Shown: positions 18,296 through 28,057, numbered from the stretch's first letter. The stretch: DNA of 64,000 nucleotides from Pirellulales bacterium (GCA_035546535.1 DASZWQ010000060.1:1-64000); one strand, 5' to 3'. A program made the numbers and translations. The notes: a model not told the origin generated them from the sequence alone.

Positions 18296-19015
18296 ATGAC
18301 CCCTGGCGCTGAGCGGGCAGTGGTCGAGCTGCGCGGTATCTCGAAGGAATACATGCGCGACAAGATTCACGTCCCCGTGCTTACCAATACGAACCTCGAT
18401 ATCCCCAAGGGCGAATTCGTCGCGGTGATGGGCCCCTCGGGATCGGGCAAGTCGACGCTTCTTAACCTGTGCGCGGGGCTCGATCGTCCCACGACAGGCA
18501 CGATCACCGTGGCCGGCACCGAGCTGAACCAACTCTCGGAAAGCAAGCTCACGCGCTGGCGCTCGCAGCACCTGGGCTTCATCTTCCAGCTTTACAATCT
18601 GATGCCCGTACTTACTGCGTTTGAGAATGTCGAGCTGCCGCTGTTGCTGACGTCCCTCTCGCGCCGGCAGCGCGCCGAGCACGTGCAAACGGCCCTGCGC
18701 ATCGTCGGACTGTCGGAACGTATGGACCATTATCCGCGGCAGCTTTCCGGCGGGCAGGAGCAGCGCGTGGCCATTGCCCGAGCGCTGGTCAACGATCCGG
18801 TGCTGCTGTTGGCGGACGAACCGACGGGCAACCTCGATGCCGCGGCGGCGCAGGAGATTCTCGACCTGCTGCAACAACTGAACGAAGAGTTCGAGAAGAC
18901 GATCGTCATGGTCACGCACGACCCGAGGGCGGCGCGCCGCGCCCACCGCATGCTGCACCTGGAAAAGGGAACGTTCGTCGAAACCGAGCTCGACGCGCTG
19001 GAGGCCGCCGGATGA
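18296..19015 (+). CDS. ABC transporter ATP-binding protein, LolD/MacB type
   Basis: A protein of 239 residues. Walker A is GPSGSGKST (about 44-52), the Q-loop lies in [21 protein letters not shown], the signature is [15 protein letters not shown] (about 147-161) and Walker B is [12 protein letters not shown] (about 166-177). The Phe-Gln-Leu-Tyr-Asn-Leu and GNLD segments are typical of the MacB/LolD/FtsE group that drives mechanical extrusion or lipoprotein release. ATG 18296 follows GGAGG. Its stop overlaps the ATG of the next permease by 4 nt. Confidence 0.93.
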   Translation: MTPGAERAVVELRGISKEYMRDKIHVPVLTNTNLDIPKGEFVAVMGPSGSGKSTLLNLCAGLDRPTTGTITVAGTELNQLSESKLTRWRSQHLGFIFQLYNLMPVLTAFENVELPLLLTSLSRRQRAEHVQTALRIVGLSERMDHYPRQLSGGQEQRVAIARALVNDPVLLLADEPTGNLDAAAAQEILDLLQQLNEEFEKTIVMVTHDPRAARRAHRMLHLEKGTFVETELDALEAAG

Positions 19016-20175
19016 AGTTCCTCCCTTACATCTTGCGGAACGTGATGCGCAACAAGCTGCGCAGCGTATTCACGGGCCTGTCGATCGCCGTCAGCCTGTT
19101 CCTGGTCACGGTGATGTATGCGTACGTGAACATGCAAGACGAAACCGCCGTCGAATCGCTCAAGTATGCGCGGATCGTGGTCACGGCCAAGCAGGGGCTC
19201 ACCTTTCCCGTCCCCATCGCGCATGTCGATAAGGTCAGCTCGATACCGGGCGTGAAAACCGTGGTGCCGCTGGCCTGGTTCGGCGGCAAGTACAAGGATG
19301 ACAAAATCCCGTTCGCGCAATTCGCCACCGATCCGGAACACGTCTTCGAAGTCTTCTCCGAGTTTACCGTTCCGCCCGAGCAGTTGAGCGCCTGGCAAAA
19401 GGATCGCACGGGCTGCGTGGTGGGTGAGAAAATCGCTCGCAAGCGCGGTTGGAAAGTCGGCGACAAGATCGTGCTCAAGGGGGACATCTACCCGGTGAAT
19501 CTTGAGCTGTCGATCGACGGCATCTATACCGGCCCGGCCAGCTCCGACCAGGAGATGCTGTGGTACCACTACAAGTACCTGGACGAACTGCTGAAGCAGG
19601 CCCGCTCGCAGATGGCGGGCAACGCCGGCACGATGTTCATCAAGGCGCAATCGCCCGAGGGCCTGGCCGACTTGATGCCACAGATCAACGCCCGGTTCGC
19701 CAACTCGGAAAGCCCGGTGCGGGCCATGACCGAACAAGCTTTCCGGCAGATGTTCACCGAAATGCTGGGGAACGTGCGGGCGTACATTCGCAACGTCGCT
19801 CTGGCGGTCGTGATTTCGCTCGTATGCGTGGCGGGCAACGCCATGGCCATGTCGCTGCGCGAGCGCACGCGCGAAGTCGCGGTGCTCAAAGCGATCGGCT
19901 TCTCGCGCGCGATCGTGCTGTTCCTGGTGCTGGTCGAGGCCGTGGTGATCGCGGTCGGCGGCGGGCTGGTCGGCGTGATGACCGCGCGGCTCTTGTTCTC
20001 GTTCAGCGACGTCACGCTCAGCGGCATCCCCGGCTTCAACGCCTTTTACGTTCCGTGGTCCACCGTCACCTTCGGCCTGCTCTTGGCGGCCGGCGTGGGG
20101 CTGGCCAGCGGCATCGTGCCCGCCTGGCGCGCGGCACAAATTTCGGTCGTGGATGGTTTACGCAGAGTCGTTTAG
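19012..20175 (+). CDS. FtsX/MacB-type ABC permease, first copy
   Basis: A protein of 387 residues with the MacB-type layout: one N-terminal transmembrane helix (about 18-40, after [20 protein letters not shown]), a large periplasmic domain (about 45-255) and three C-terminal helices (about 263-380). These include the FtsX motif [20 protein letters not shown]. It starts inside the stop of the ATPase gene (ATGA overlap), so the two are translationally coupled. It is followed after 12 nt by a second permease of the same length. Confidence 0.9.
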   Translation: MKFLPYILRNVMRNKLRSVFTGLSIAVSLFLVTVMYAYVNMQDETAVESLKYARIVVTAKQGLTFPVPIAHVDKVSSIPGVKTVVPLAWFGGKYKDDKIPFAQFATDPEHVFEVFSEFTVPPEQLSAWQKDRTGCVVGEKIARKRGWKVGDKIVLKGDIYPVNLELSIDGIYTGPASSDQEMLWYHYKYLDELLKQARSQMAGNAGTMFIKAQSPEGLADLMPQINARFANSESPVRAMTEQAFRQMFTEMLGNVRAYIRNVALAVVISLVCVAGNAMAMSLRERTREVAVLKAIGFSRAIVLFLVLVEAVVIAVGGGLVGVMTARLLFSFSDVTLSGIPGFNAFYVPWSTVTFGLLLAAGVGLASGIVPAWRAAQISVVDGLRRVV

Positions 20176-20187
20176 CAGGAACAAATC

Positions 20188-21351
20188 GTGGTTCCCATCA
20201 AGTACAACATTCGCAGCTTACGCGCCCGCTGGGTTAGTTCGTTGATGACCGTGCTAGGCACCGGGCTCGTCGTATGGGCTTCGATTCTCGCCTTCGGGCT
20301 GGCCGACGGGTTGGATCACACGCTGGAAGTTTCGGGCGAGCCCTTGGATCTGGTCGTGATGCGCAAGGGAGCCACGGCCGAGACGAACAGCATCGTCAAC
20401 GAATCGGCCGCGCGCGAGCTGGAGACGCTCGAAGGCATCGCCTCGAACGCCGCGGGCGACAAGCTCTGCTCGCCCGAGCTGGTCGTCGTCGTCAACACGG
20501 CCCGCCGCGGCGACAGCGGCAACGGCAACATGATCGTGCGTGGCGTGACGCCCGTCGCCAAGGAATTGCGCAACAACTTCCGCCTGGTGGCCGGACGAGA
20601 AAACAAGCCGGGACTGCGCGAAGCGATCACCAGCCGGCAAATGGCCAATCGGTTCCAAGGCGCCGGACTCGACGAAGATCTGGATGTCTTCGGCAACACG
20701 TTCAAAATCGTGGGCCTGTTCGAATCGGGCCACGGGGCCACCGAGTCGGAGATATGGACCGACCTTGAAGTGCTCGGGCAAACCACGCGCCGCGAAGGGG
20801 TGCGCTCCTCGATGCAAATCCGTGCCAACAGCGCCGACGACGCGCACCGCTTGCTCGATCGCATCGCCAGCGACGAGCAGTTCGGCCTGGCAGCCCTGGC
20901 CGAGCCTGACTATTTCGCCGATCAGGCCAAATCGGGGATGGCCATCAAGATCGTCGGCCGGTTGATCGCCATCATTCTCACCGTCGGCGCCATGTTCGCC
21001 GTTGCCAACACGATGTACGCTGCCGTGGCTTCCCGGGCCCGCGAAATCGGCACGCTGCGCGCCCTGGGCTTCAACCGCCGCACGGTCCTGTTTTCGTTCT
21101 TGATCGAATCGCTGGCCCTGTGCTTGCTCGGCGGGCTAGCCGGCTGCCTGGGGGCGCTACCGCTCAACGGGCTCTCGACGGGCACAGCCAACTGGGCCAC
21201 GTTCAGCGAGCTGACTTTCGCCTTCCGCTTTGGCCCGGCGGTCTTGCTGCAAGCCGTGATCCTGGCCGCGCTGATGGGAACCGTCGGCGGCCTGTTCCCG
21301 GCGATACGCGCCACGCGGATGAAAATCGTCGACGCGCTGCGCGAAATCTGA
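20188..21351 (+). CDS. FtsX/MacB-type ABC permease, second copy
   Basis: A protein of 387 residues from GTG 20188. It has an N-terminal helix (about 17-38), a periplasmic domain with ETLEGIASNAAGDKLCSPEL, and three C-terminal helices with SRAREIGTLRALGFNRRTVL. Both permeases have the same length and topology but clearly different sequences, so the active transporter is probably a heterodimer of the two permeases with two copies of the ATPase. It ends the operon, 62 nt from a convergent gene. Confidence 0.9.
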   Translation: MVPIKYNIRSLRARWVSSLMTVLGTGLVVWASILAFGLADGLDHTLEVSGEPLDLVVMRKGATAETNSIVNESAARELETLEGIASNAAGDKLCSPELVVVVNTARRGDSGNGNMIVRGVTPVAKELRNNFRLVAGRENKPGLREAITSRQMANRFQGAGLDEDLDVFGNTFKIVGLFESGHGATESEIWTDLEVLGQTTRREGVRSSMQIRANSADDAHRLLDRIASDEQFGLAALAEPDYFADQAKSGMAIKIVGRLIAIILTVGAMFAVANTMYAAVASRAREIGTLRALGFNRRTVLFSFLIESLALCLLGGLAGCLGALPLNGLSTGTANWATFSELTFAFRFGPAVLLQAVILAALMGTVGGLFPAIRATRMKIVDALREI

Positions 21352-21413
21352 AGCAACGCCGCTTTTGCCCATTTGCGAACGCCGCAGTTGTCCGGGCAGA
21401 AGAACGAACGTCG

Positions 21414-22436
21414 TCACTTCTTGTGCAAGAACGCGCGACCTTGCCGCGCGGCTTCGCTGTCGGGCTGGTCGTCGATGATCTTTTGGATGGCGGTGCGGGC
21501 TTTTTCGCGCACGGCCGGTTTTGGCGACCTGGCCAGCTCGCGCTGTTTCTCGAGTTGCTTCATCGCCGTGACTTCCTTGCGTAGCGCCGGATCCTTACCC
21601 AGGTCGCGCCGCGCGGCGGCGGCCTTGTCGCCCGCAGGGTATCCGGCATACGTCTCGGCCGCCGCCGTGTAGCGCTGGTAAGCCCGTAACTTGTTTCCTT
21701 CCTCGGCGCTTTTCGCCGCGGCTTCCAGGTCGCGACCACTACGCTGTTCGACGAACGCCGACAGTTTTTGCCCCGCGGCTTTCAATTCGGGCTTGCGCGA
21801 GCTGAGCGCCTTGGCGATCGCCGGCCGCGCGTCGGTGAATTGACAGAACTCCAGGCTCCGCCAGGCGGGCATCAAATCGTCCGGGATATCCGCCGGATCG
21901 ACATTCCATTTCGCGCCGCTCAAAGCCCGATCGACCGTCGCCTCGATGTCGGCCCACGAACCGTGTCGCAGGTCGCCGTCGGGCGTCAGATAAGCGACCT
22001 GCATCACGTTCTGCAAGCTGATCTCGAGAATGTCGGCCTTGTTTTCGAACGAGCGATCCTGGTCGACGATAATGGGCCAGGTCAGATTCACGCTTCGCGC
22101 GTAGGCTTCCACGTCCTGCTTGGTCGATCCGGAGTTCACCGCCACGAACAGAATCGGCTCCTTCTCGTACGCCCGGGCTTTCTCCATGATCGACGGCCAG
22201 CGCGCTCGGCAACTGGGGCACGTCTCTTCGAAGAAATAGAGAAACACCGCTTTGCCGCGCAGCGATTCGGCCGAGATCGGATCGCTATTGACCCACACCG
22301 GCGGGAACTCGACTTCCTTCGCCGAGGTTTCGCCCGCCACTTCCTGCCCTGAAACGAGCGCGCCGCGCGCAACCATGATGGACAACACCGCTAATAAGGT
22401 GTAGCGCATGGCGTACAATCGCTTGGCACAAACCAT
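21414..22436 (-). CDS. Exported TlpA-like thioredoxin-domain protein
   Basis: A protein of 340 residues from ATG 22436; a start at ATG 22409 is also possible. A signal peptide (about 10-30) precedes a thioredoxin-like domain (about 45-190) with the redox pair C-P-S-C (residues 73-76) in FFEETCPSCRARWPSIM, and the AYLTPDGDLRHG segment of TlpA/ResA proteins. The C-terminal part (about 205-335) is helical and charged, perhaps TPR-like. It probably acts as a thiol-disulfide reductase or peroxiredoxin-like protein outside the cytoplasm. It is convergent with the exporter operon and divergent from the DUF1326-like gene. Confidence 0.8.
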   Translation of the reverse strand: MVCAKRLYAMRYTLLAVLSIMVARGALVSGQEVAGETSAKEVEFPPVWVNSDPISAESLRGKAVFLYFFEETCPSCRARWPSIMEKARAYEKEPILFVAVNSGSTKQDVEAYARSVNLTWPIIVDQDRSFENKADILEISLQNVMQVAYLTPDGDLRHGSWADIEATVDRALSGAKWNVDPADIPDDLMPAWRSLEFCQFTDARPAIAKALSSRKPELKAAGQKLSAFVEQRSGRDLEAAAKSAEEGNKLRAYQRYTAAAETYAGYPAGDKAAAARRDLGKDPALRKEVTAMKQLEKQRELARSPKPAVREKARTAIQKIIDDQPDSEAARQGRAFLHKK

Positions 22437-22743
22437 GACACTGCCCCGTTCCGGAAGGGTTGCGCTGGCCGTCGAAGGGAACCGATACCGCTGGTGGTAT
22501 CGAGCCGCCAGTTTACCGCGCCGCTGCATGGGCCAACAAAGGCCTGTCGCGCGGATTTCCGGACACACGCTTTACTGGACCGTCCGCCGCACGGGGGGTA
22601 GAATACGCCGGGACCAAACATTCGAATTTCAAGCCGGCACTTTGGCCCGTGGAGCGGAGTTTCGCCGAGTGCGCCTGCCCGCTCGCGACGACTGTCGGTT
22701 TTCGCACCGCATCCTAATCGTCCACATGTGAGGAGAACGGATC

Positions 22744-23406
22744 ATGTTGCGTCTTTGCGGTCTGTCGAGCGTCGTCGTTTTGGTCTTCGCCGGTGCTCTT
22801 TGTGCCGCGGACATCAAGGGTGACTATATGGAGATGCGGACGTGCGACGTTTACACCGGCCCGTGCTTTGCCAACTCGCAAGTTGGTCTGACCGGCCAGC
22901 AGGCGATCATGGCTTGGAGCATCGAGAGCGGCAGCTACCAGGATGTCGATCTCAGCGGGAAGAAGGTCGTCATGACCGTGCGTGCGAAAGACACGTTGGG
23001 CTTCGGCAGCGGCGTCGTGATTCATCCTGATCCGATTCGCTCGGTGATCCTGGTCGACGCTTCGGCAACGCCCGAGCAGCAGCAGGCGCTAGCGGCCTTT
23101 GCCCGCGACCGCGCCGGACGGGTGGCGGGAGACGTCGTGCGGATCGCGGCGCAGCCGATTGACCTGTCGATCGATCACGTCGACATGGTGGCCCGGCTGC
23201 AGGCTGGCAAAGAAATCCAGGTCGAGACGCGCAAGCTGGGCAAGACCGATTGCGTCTGCTCGAACGAGAAAACGTTCTATCCGCCGCTCACGAATATCGA
23301 CAATGCGGCGCCGGCTTACACGATCGACGCGTCGTTTACCGGCCGTGGCCTGAACGCGCAATGGTCCGCGCCGCTGACCCGCAGCGCCTATCTGGGAACG
23401 TTCTAG
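22744..23406 (+). CDS. Exported DUF1326-like protein
   Basis: A protein of 220 residues after GAGGAG at about 22731. Signal peptide 1-20 (ends LCAAD). The mature part opens with IKGDYMEMRTCDVYTGPCFA, followed by GLTGQQAIMAWSIESGSYQD, which is how DUF1326 domains begin. A Cys pair occurs at DCVCSNEKTF. No enzymatic function is established for this family. It is followed by two more exported unknown proteins on the same strand, and the three may be co-transcribed. Confidence 0.75.
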   Translation: MLRLCGLSSVVVLVFAGALCAADIKGDYMEMRTCDVYTGPCFANSQVGLTGQQAIMAWSIESGSYQDVDLSGKKVVMTVRAKDTLGFGSGVVIHPDPIRSVILVDASATPEQQQALAAFARDRAGRVAGDVVRIAAQPIDLSIDHVDMVARLQAGKEIQVETRKLGKTDCVCSNEKTFYPPLTNIDNAAPAYTIDASFTGRGLNAQWSAPLTRSAYLGTF

Positions 23407-23575
23407 CGCAGGCCGACGGCCCATCATCGAGGGAACCCGCGACGGCACGGCGGCGCGCAGCGGCCATGCCGCCACGTCCGAAGCTGCAGCTCCACGTTTG
23501 CTGACCTATAATTCTTCGCGTGTTCGTGACCTCGTTTTTCTTCCAAAGCCATCCTGTTGCCGTGGAGACCAGCCT

Positions 23576-24262
23576 GTGACGAAGCTTTCCGGATTTTTGG
23601 CGGCACTGGGCGTTTGCTTGCTGCTGGGTGTGTCACGTGCGGCCGACGACTACAAGGTCGCCGCGGCCACGCAGAGCGTTCCCGAGGAAGTCGCGGCGGA
23701 CATCGCCAAGTTGATGACGCCCGAGTCGTACAAGGTCACCAATGGCAAGCGCACGACCTGCGAGCTATGGCTGCGGAGCGCGGTGCCGGTGCAGGCGGAC
23801 TTTGCCCCCTCGGACACGGTTCTGTATCCATTCGAGGTCGGTCAGTTGGTCGGCGTGGTGCGCTTCGCGCGCAAGACCACCGATTTCCGCAACCAGGAGA
23901 TCGCCGCCGGCGTCTACACGCTGCGTTACGGCCTGCAACCGGTCGATGGCAACCACGTCGGCACGTCCGAAACGCGCGATTTCCTGTTGTTATTGCCGGC
24001 CGGCGAGGACAAGGATCCCGCCAAGCTCGAAATGGAAAACCTGTACAAACTCAGCCGCGACGCCGCGGAAACGACGCATCCGGCCATCATGCCGCTACGG
24101 GCCGTTTCGCCTGACTTGGATAAGGCCCCGGCCATGGTGCATGACGAAGCGGCCGAGTTATGGAGCGTGGTCGTCAAAGGTACGACCACCACCGGCAACG
24201 AAGACGATCAGAAAGAGAGCAAGCTGATCCAATTGGTCGTCGTCGGACACGCCGCCGAGTAA
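23576..24262 (+). CDS. Exported protein of unknown function
   Basis: A protein of 228 residues from GTG 23576, preceded by GGAGA with a 7-nt gap. Signal peptide about 1-22 (FLAALGVCLLLGVSRAA). The mature region is probably beta-rich and includes LYPFEVGQLVGVVRFARKTTD, GVYTLRYGLQPVDGNHVGTS and RDFLLLLPAGEDKDPAKLE. These segments recall planctomycete exported proteins annotated only as hypothetical. No catalytic motif was recognised. It lies between the DUF1326-like gene and another small exported protein. Confidence 0.75.
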   Translation: MTKLSGFLAALGVCLLLGVSRAADDYKVAAATQSVPEEVAADIAKLMTPESYKVTNGKRTTCELWLRSAVPVQADFAPSDTVLYPFEVGQLVGVVRFARKTTDFRNQEIAAGVYTLRYGLQPVDGNHVGTSETRDFLLLLPAGEDKDPAKLEMENLYKLSRDAAETTHPAIMPLRAVSPDLDKAPAMVHDEAAELWSVVVKGTTTTGNEDDQKESKLIQLVVVGHAAE

Positions 24263-24296
24263 GAGCGACGCCCGCTCGAGGGGGCGAAGAGGTAAC

Positions 24297-24824
24297 ATGC
24301 GAGCGTTGTTTCAGCACCGATTGTGGCCGGCCCTCCTGCTCGCAGCCGGCCTGGGCACGTTGTGCCTGTCCGCGACGTCGGGCGAAGAGTTGGCCGTCGA
24401 CAAATCGTCGAATACGGATCCGGCGGCTAGCAAAGACTTCACGGTCGAGACGCTGCACGGTCGGCTCGTGTGGCTCGGCGAGGCGCTAGCGCGCTTATAC
24501 AAGATCGAATCCGACGCCGACGCGGCAGAAACGTCGATCGTCTTGGAAACCACCGACGGTCGCCTGGTGCCGCTGGTGAAGGATTTCCGCAGTCGCGGCT
24601 TCTGGCTCGATCCCCGCTTGCGCGGCATCGACGTCGAAATGGAAGTGCGACGTTTTGACAAGTCGCCGGCCGTGCAAGTGGTGCGCTGGTACGCGATCCG
24701 GCAAGGCCGAAAGTACGAATTGGATTACTGGTGCGATATATGCGCCATTCCCATGTACGAACTGAAGACGTGCGATTGCTGTCAGGGGGAGATTCGATTG
24801 CGCGAGCGACCGGTCGAAAAGTAA
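24297..24824 (+). CDS. Small exported protein with a C-terminal Cys cluster (unknown)
   Basis: A protein of 175 residues. Signal peptide about 1-28. The mature part ends in a Cys cluster YWCDICAIPMYELKTCDCCQG (residues 143-163; five Cys in C-x2-C and C-x-C-C spacing), which could bind metal or form disulfides. The middle contains RLVPLVKDFRSRGFWLDPRLR. It starts 34 nt after the previous exported protein, so co-transcription is likely. No domain family was recognised. Confidence 0.7.
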   Translation: MRALFQHRLWPALLLAAGLGTLCLSATSGEELAVDKSSNTDPAASKDFTVETLHGRLVWLGEALARLYKIESDADAAETSIVLETTDGRLVPLVKDFRSRGFWLDPRLRGIDVEMEVRRFDKSPAVQVVRWYAIRQGRKYELDYWCDICAIPMYELKTCDCCQGEIRLRERPVEK

Positions 24825-25071
24825 TAACTGTAACAACCGCACCATAATCTCTACCGGGGGGGACGCTGGTCAATTTCTCCTTGTGGGGGGCGCAAGCGCA
24901 AGATATATACGTACGTAGGGATTCATAACGATCGGCGAACGTTTGACAGGCCTTTCTCGGTCGATTCTGTCACGCTCGCGTGCGGCGTATTTCACGAGCC
25001 GAAAGGCCATTTCAAGGTTCTTCGTTTGTGGCGCATAGCCGCTGCAAGGCGGGCATCGAGGCACACTACCC

Positions 25072-25638
25072 ATGGATCATGGCGAAACGATCGAAATTGC
25101 GATGGTCGGCGATCTGACCGACTCGGAAAACGAGCTCAGCAGCCGGCTGCTCGAGGTTCCCCCCGGCGGCACCTGCACTCTGTTCATCGATTCGCCCGGC
25201 GGCAGCCCGTACTCGGGCTTGGCGCTGATGTCGTTGATTCTGCTGCGTGGCATTCGCGCGACCGGCATCGTAACCGGCGAATGTTCATCGGCGGCACTCT
25301 GGCCCTTTGCCGCATGCCAGCGTCGCATCGTGACGCCTTACAGCGTGCTCTTGTTCCATCCCATGAAATGGCAAAGTGAAGAGCACGTGGGCCTGGCCGA
25401 GGCCGCCGAATGGGCACGGCACTTCGGGCAGTTAGAGACCGACATGGATCAGGTTCTGGCCACCTTGTTCAACGTTTCGGACGAGGAAATGGCTCGTTGG
25501 ATCCGCCCTGGGCGCTACATTGCCGGGCGCGAACTGGCGGCAGCTGGCATGGCCGAGCTGGCAGACCTCAAGGCGCTCGCGCTTTTCGCGAGGAATGGCG
25601 CCGTTCGCGGGCGCAAGCGGGCCAAGGCCGATCGCTAG
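25072..25638 (+). CDS. ClpP-like serine protease homolog with altered active site
   Basis: A protein of 188 residues with the ClpP/crotonase fold order: FIDSPGGSPYSGLALMSLIL (39-58), the nucleophile region GECSSAALWPFAACQRR (69-85) with Ser73 at the ClpP catalytic position, then YSVLLFHPM with His96. The third triad residue, Asp in the usual DRDxFxSxxEA segment, is absent; the matching stretch reads RPGRYIAGRELAAAG. The protein may use another residue, work weakly or be inactive. It stands apart from any clpX. The start is ATG 25072. Confidence 0.75.
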   Translation: MDHGETIEIAMVGDLTDSENELSSRLLEVPPGGTCTLFIDSPGGSPYSGLALMSLILLRGIRATGIVTGECSSAALWPFAACQRRIVTPYSVLLFHPMKWQSEEHVGLAEAAEWARHFGQLETDMDQVLATLFNVSDEEMARWIRPGRYIAGRELAAAGMAELADLKALALFARNGAVRGRKRAKADR

Positions 25639-25948
25639 CACACAGCGAACACGAGCAGCGGGTTCTCAGACGCCGCTAGCTGCGTACTCCGTCGCGCGAA
25701 AGTGCGCTTGTGACCCATGACAAAATGCCGCGCGGATTAGCGCTTGGTAAGGTCTGTGTCGGCGTAAGTCTTGTTCCCACAATGCTGGCATAGCGATAAA
25801 TGCCATTGTGTGTGGCGTGCCCTCCCGTTAGTATCCCGCGCCTTTTACCTTTCCAGCGAACCTACGCCCCCAGTCTTTGCAACCTCGCGCTCGCTGCTGC
25901 GCCGTGGTAGGCGATCGAGCATGCGCTTGGTTCGAGAGGAGCGCCGCT
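25639..25948. other. Intergenic region upstream of the porin gene, no gene seen
   Basis: A 310-bp gap between the ClpP-like gene and the porin, both on the plus strand. No frame has conserved features. It presumably carries the porin promoter, but no clear -35/-10 pair or operator could be defended. Confidence 0.4.
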
Positions 25949-28057
25949 ATGCGGTTGCGCGCGTCCGGGCCCGCAAACCGGGGAATTCGTCCGACGCGCG
26001 CCTGGCGGGCGCTTGCGGGGCGAGCCTCCACGGTAAGCGTGGCCTCCTGCGCCGGTACGTCTTCGACGTGGCTGGCGTACGCGCTATTGGCTAGTTTCGC
26101 CTGGTTTGCCCTGTCGCGCGCGCACGCATTAGCTGCTGATCCCGTATCACAACCAGGTTCGGCACCGGGGATTGCCGGCGGACAAACTCCGTCGCAGCAG
26201 CACCAGGTTCAAGCTCAGTTTCAGGCGCCGCAGACAGCGTCACCGCCGGCGCTGCCTGCACCAGCACCAGGAACGCCGCAGCCCTGGTCGCCGCCGATAT
26301 TGCCTGGCGGCGTACCGCAGCAGATCCTCGAGGGTGGCCGGCAATTCGATCCGTCGATCATGCCCGCCGCGGCCACGAGTCCGGCTGCGGGTGTCAGCGC
26401 TCTTGTACCGATCAGCGGCGCATTGGCAGGCGCTTCACTCAAACCGTTTAATTCCGACACTGTAACAACGCCGCAGCAGCAGCCGGTCCAGCCGCAGCAG
26501 CCGCCGCTGGCTTCAGCGACCCCCGCCTCGTACGTCGCACAGGTCCCCGGACAATCGCCGGCGGGAGTTAACCCTGACGACGCTCCGTCACCGGGTCTCG
26601 GTCTAACAACGACCGACATCTTGCAACGACTGCAAGCCGCCGAAGCCGAGTTGGCGGCGCTCCGCGAGCAGATGGTGCCGCGCGATCAGCGCCTGGCATC
26701 CTTGGAGGACGCCGCCAAGAAAGCCGAGGCCGCCGCCGTGGTGCCCTTGCCACTGATCCGGCTTAGCGGTTTTTTTCAATACGACACCGGCTGGTTCAGC
26801 CAGGATATCAACAGCAAGGACGTGCTGGGCAATATCCAAAACGGCACCGGCTTCCGCCGCACCCGTTTGCAAGGGCTAGGCCAGCTCACCGAGTTCACCA
26901 CCTTCAGCATCGAAATGGACTTCGCTTTCCCCGGCCGTCCCAGCTTCATGGACGTATGGGGTGAGCAAGCCAATTTGCCAATCGTCGGTCACGCCCGCAT
27001 CGGCCAGTATCGCCAACCGGTAACGATGGACTCGTGGACCAACATCAAGCACCTGGAATTCCTCGAACGATCCGCGCCGTTCATCGCCATGGATCCCTTC
27101 CGCCGCGTCGGCATCATGGGCTGGGACAACAGCGATGATGAGCGCACGATGTGGGCTTACAGCTTGTTCGGCACCGGCTTCACGTTCTGGAACGGCGGCT
27201 CGAGTCAGGTGTACAGCACCGAAGGCAACGACAACCGCTTCGGCACGCAGCTGGGGGATAGTGGCGGAATTTCCTTCGCGACGCGCGCCACGCATCTGCT
27301 CTATTACGATCCAAATCCGAATCCCTTGGCCCGAGACCGCTATTTGCTGCACGTCGGCGGCGGTTACCTGTTCGGCGAACTCGGCGGCGAAGGGACCACC
27401 GGAACCAATGCGAAAGCGTACGAAGCGCGCACCATCCCAGAATTCTTCGTCGGCGATCAGGCGGGCGGATTCTTGACCGCGGCCGGCACGCCGAACGTGG
27501 TCGACACGGGCCGCTTCCTGGCCACTCATTACCAGATGATGCACGCCGAGCTTGCGGGAAGCTGGGGGCCGGCTCACTTTCAAGCAGAGTACATGGCGAC
27601 CTTCGTCCAACAACTGGGCGGAGGAAACGTCTTTCTCGACGGCGGCTATATCCAGGGGGGTTATTTCCTCACAGGCGAAAACACCGGCTACAACAAGATG
27701 CTCGGCGCGCTCGACTACAACGTGATACCGCATACCCGGTTCTTTGGCATCGGTCGCAAGAAGGGGCTATGTGGTTGGGGCGCTTGGGAGATGGCGGCCC
27801 GCTGGTCATGGCTCGATTTGAGCTCGACGCAAATCCGCTCGAGCAACTACGTGGCCGGGCAAACGACGTTTCCCACCTCGGCGCCGCCGCCGCAGATTAA
27901 TCCGGGCGTGCTCAACGAGCCGACCGTCGCCCTGAACTGGTGGTGGAACGAGTATATGCGGGTGCAGTTCAACTACATTCACTCGATGGTGCAAACCAAC
28001 ACCAGCGGCTTCTACTCGACGGACATCTTCGCCCTGCGATTCCAAACGGAGTTCTAA
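25949..28057 (+). CDS. OprP/OprO-type porin with coiled-coil N-terminus
   Basis: A protein of 702 residues from ATG 25949, with GAGAGGA 8 nt upstream; the frame is open 24 codons further up. An unusually long N-terminal part holds a hydrophobic signal segment (about 42-62), a Pro/Gln-rich low-complexity region (about 65-210) and a coiled coil (about 215-255, LQRLQAAEAELAALREQM). The outer-membrane barrel then spans about 270-702: LSGFFQYDTGWFSQD, GFRRTRLQGLGQ and a final strand ending in Phe (RFQTEF). This is the Porin_O_P family layout, whose members include phosphate-selective porins. The coiled coil may anchor it to the cell wall. A structured repeat follows the stop directly. Confidence 0.85.
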   Translation: MRLRASGPANRGIRPTRAWRALAGRASTVSVASCAGTSSTWLAYALLASFAWFALSRAHALAADPVSQPGSAPGIAGGQTPSQQHQVQAQFQAPQTASPPALPAPAPGTPQPWSPPILPGGVPQQILEGGRQFDPSIMPAAATSPAAGVSALVPISGALAGASLKPFNSDTVTTPQQQPVQPQQPPLASATPASYVAQVPGQSPAGVNPDDAPSPGLGLTTTDILQRLQAAEAELAALREQMVPRDQRLASLEDAAKKAEAAAVVPLPLIRLSGFFQYDTGWFSQDINSKDVLGNIQNGTGFRRTRLQGLGQLTEFTTFSIEMDFAFPGRPSFMDVWGEQANLPIVGHARIGQYRQPVTMDSWTNIKHLEFLERSAPFIAMDPFRRVGIMGWDNSDDERTMWAYSLFGTGFTFWNGGSSQVYSTEGNDNRFGTQLGDSGGISFATRATHLLYYDPNPNPLARDRYLLHVGGGYLFGELGGEGTTGTNAKAYEARTIPEFFVGDQAGGFLTAAGTPNVVDTGRFLATHYQMMHAELAGSWGPAHFQAEYMATFVQQLGGGNVFLDGGYIQGGYFLTGENTGYNKMLGALDYNVIPHTRFFGIGRKKGLCGWGAWEMAARWSWLDLSSTQIRSSNYVAGQTTFPTSAPPPQINPGVLNEPTVALNWWWNEYMRVQFNYIHSMVQTNTSGFYSTDIFALRFQTEF

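Noticed and set aside
18730-20139. 469-codon minus-strand frame across the exporter operon
   Set aside because: It overlaps the ABC signature, Walker B and the first permease on the plus strand. His/Asp-rich composition marks it as antisense.
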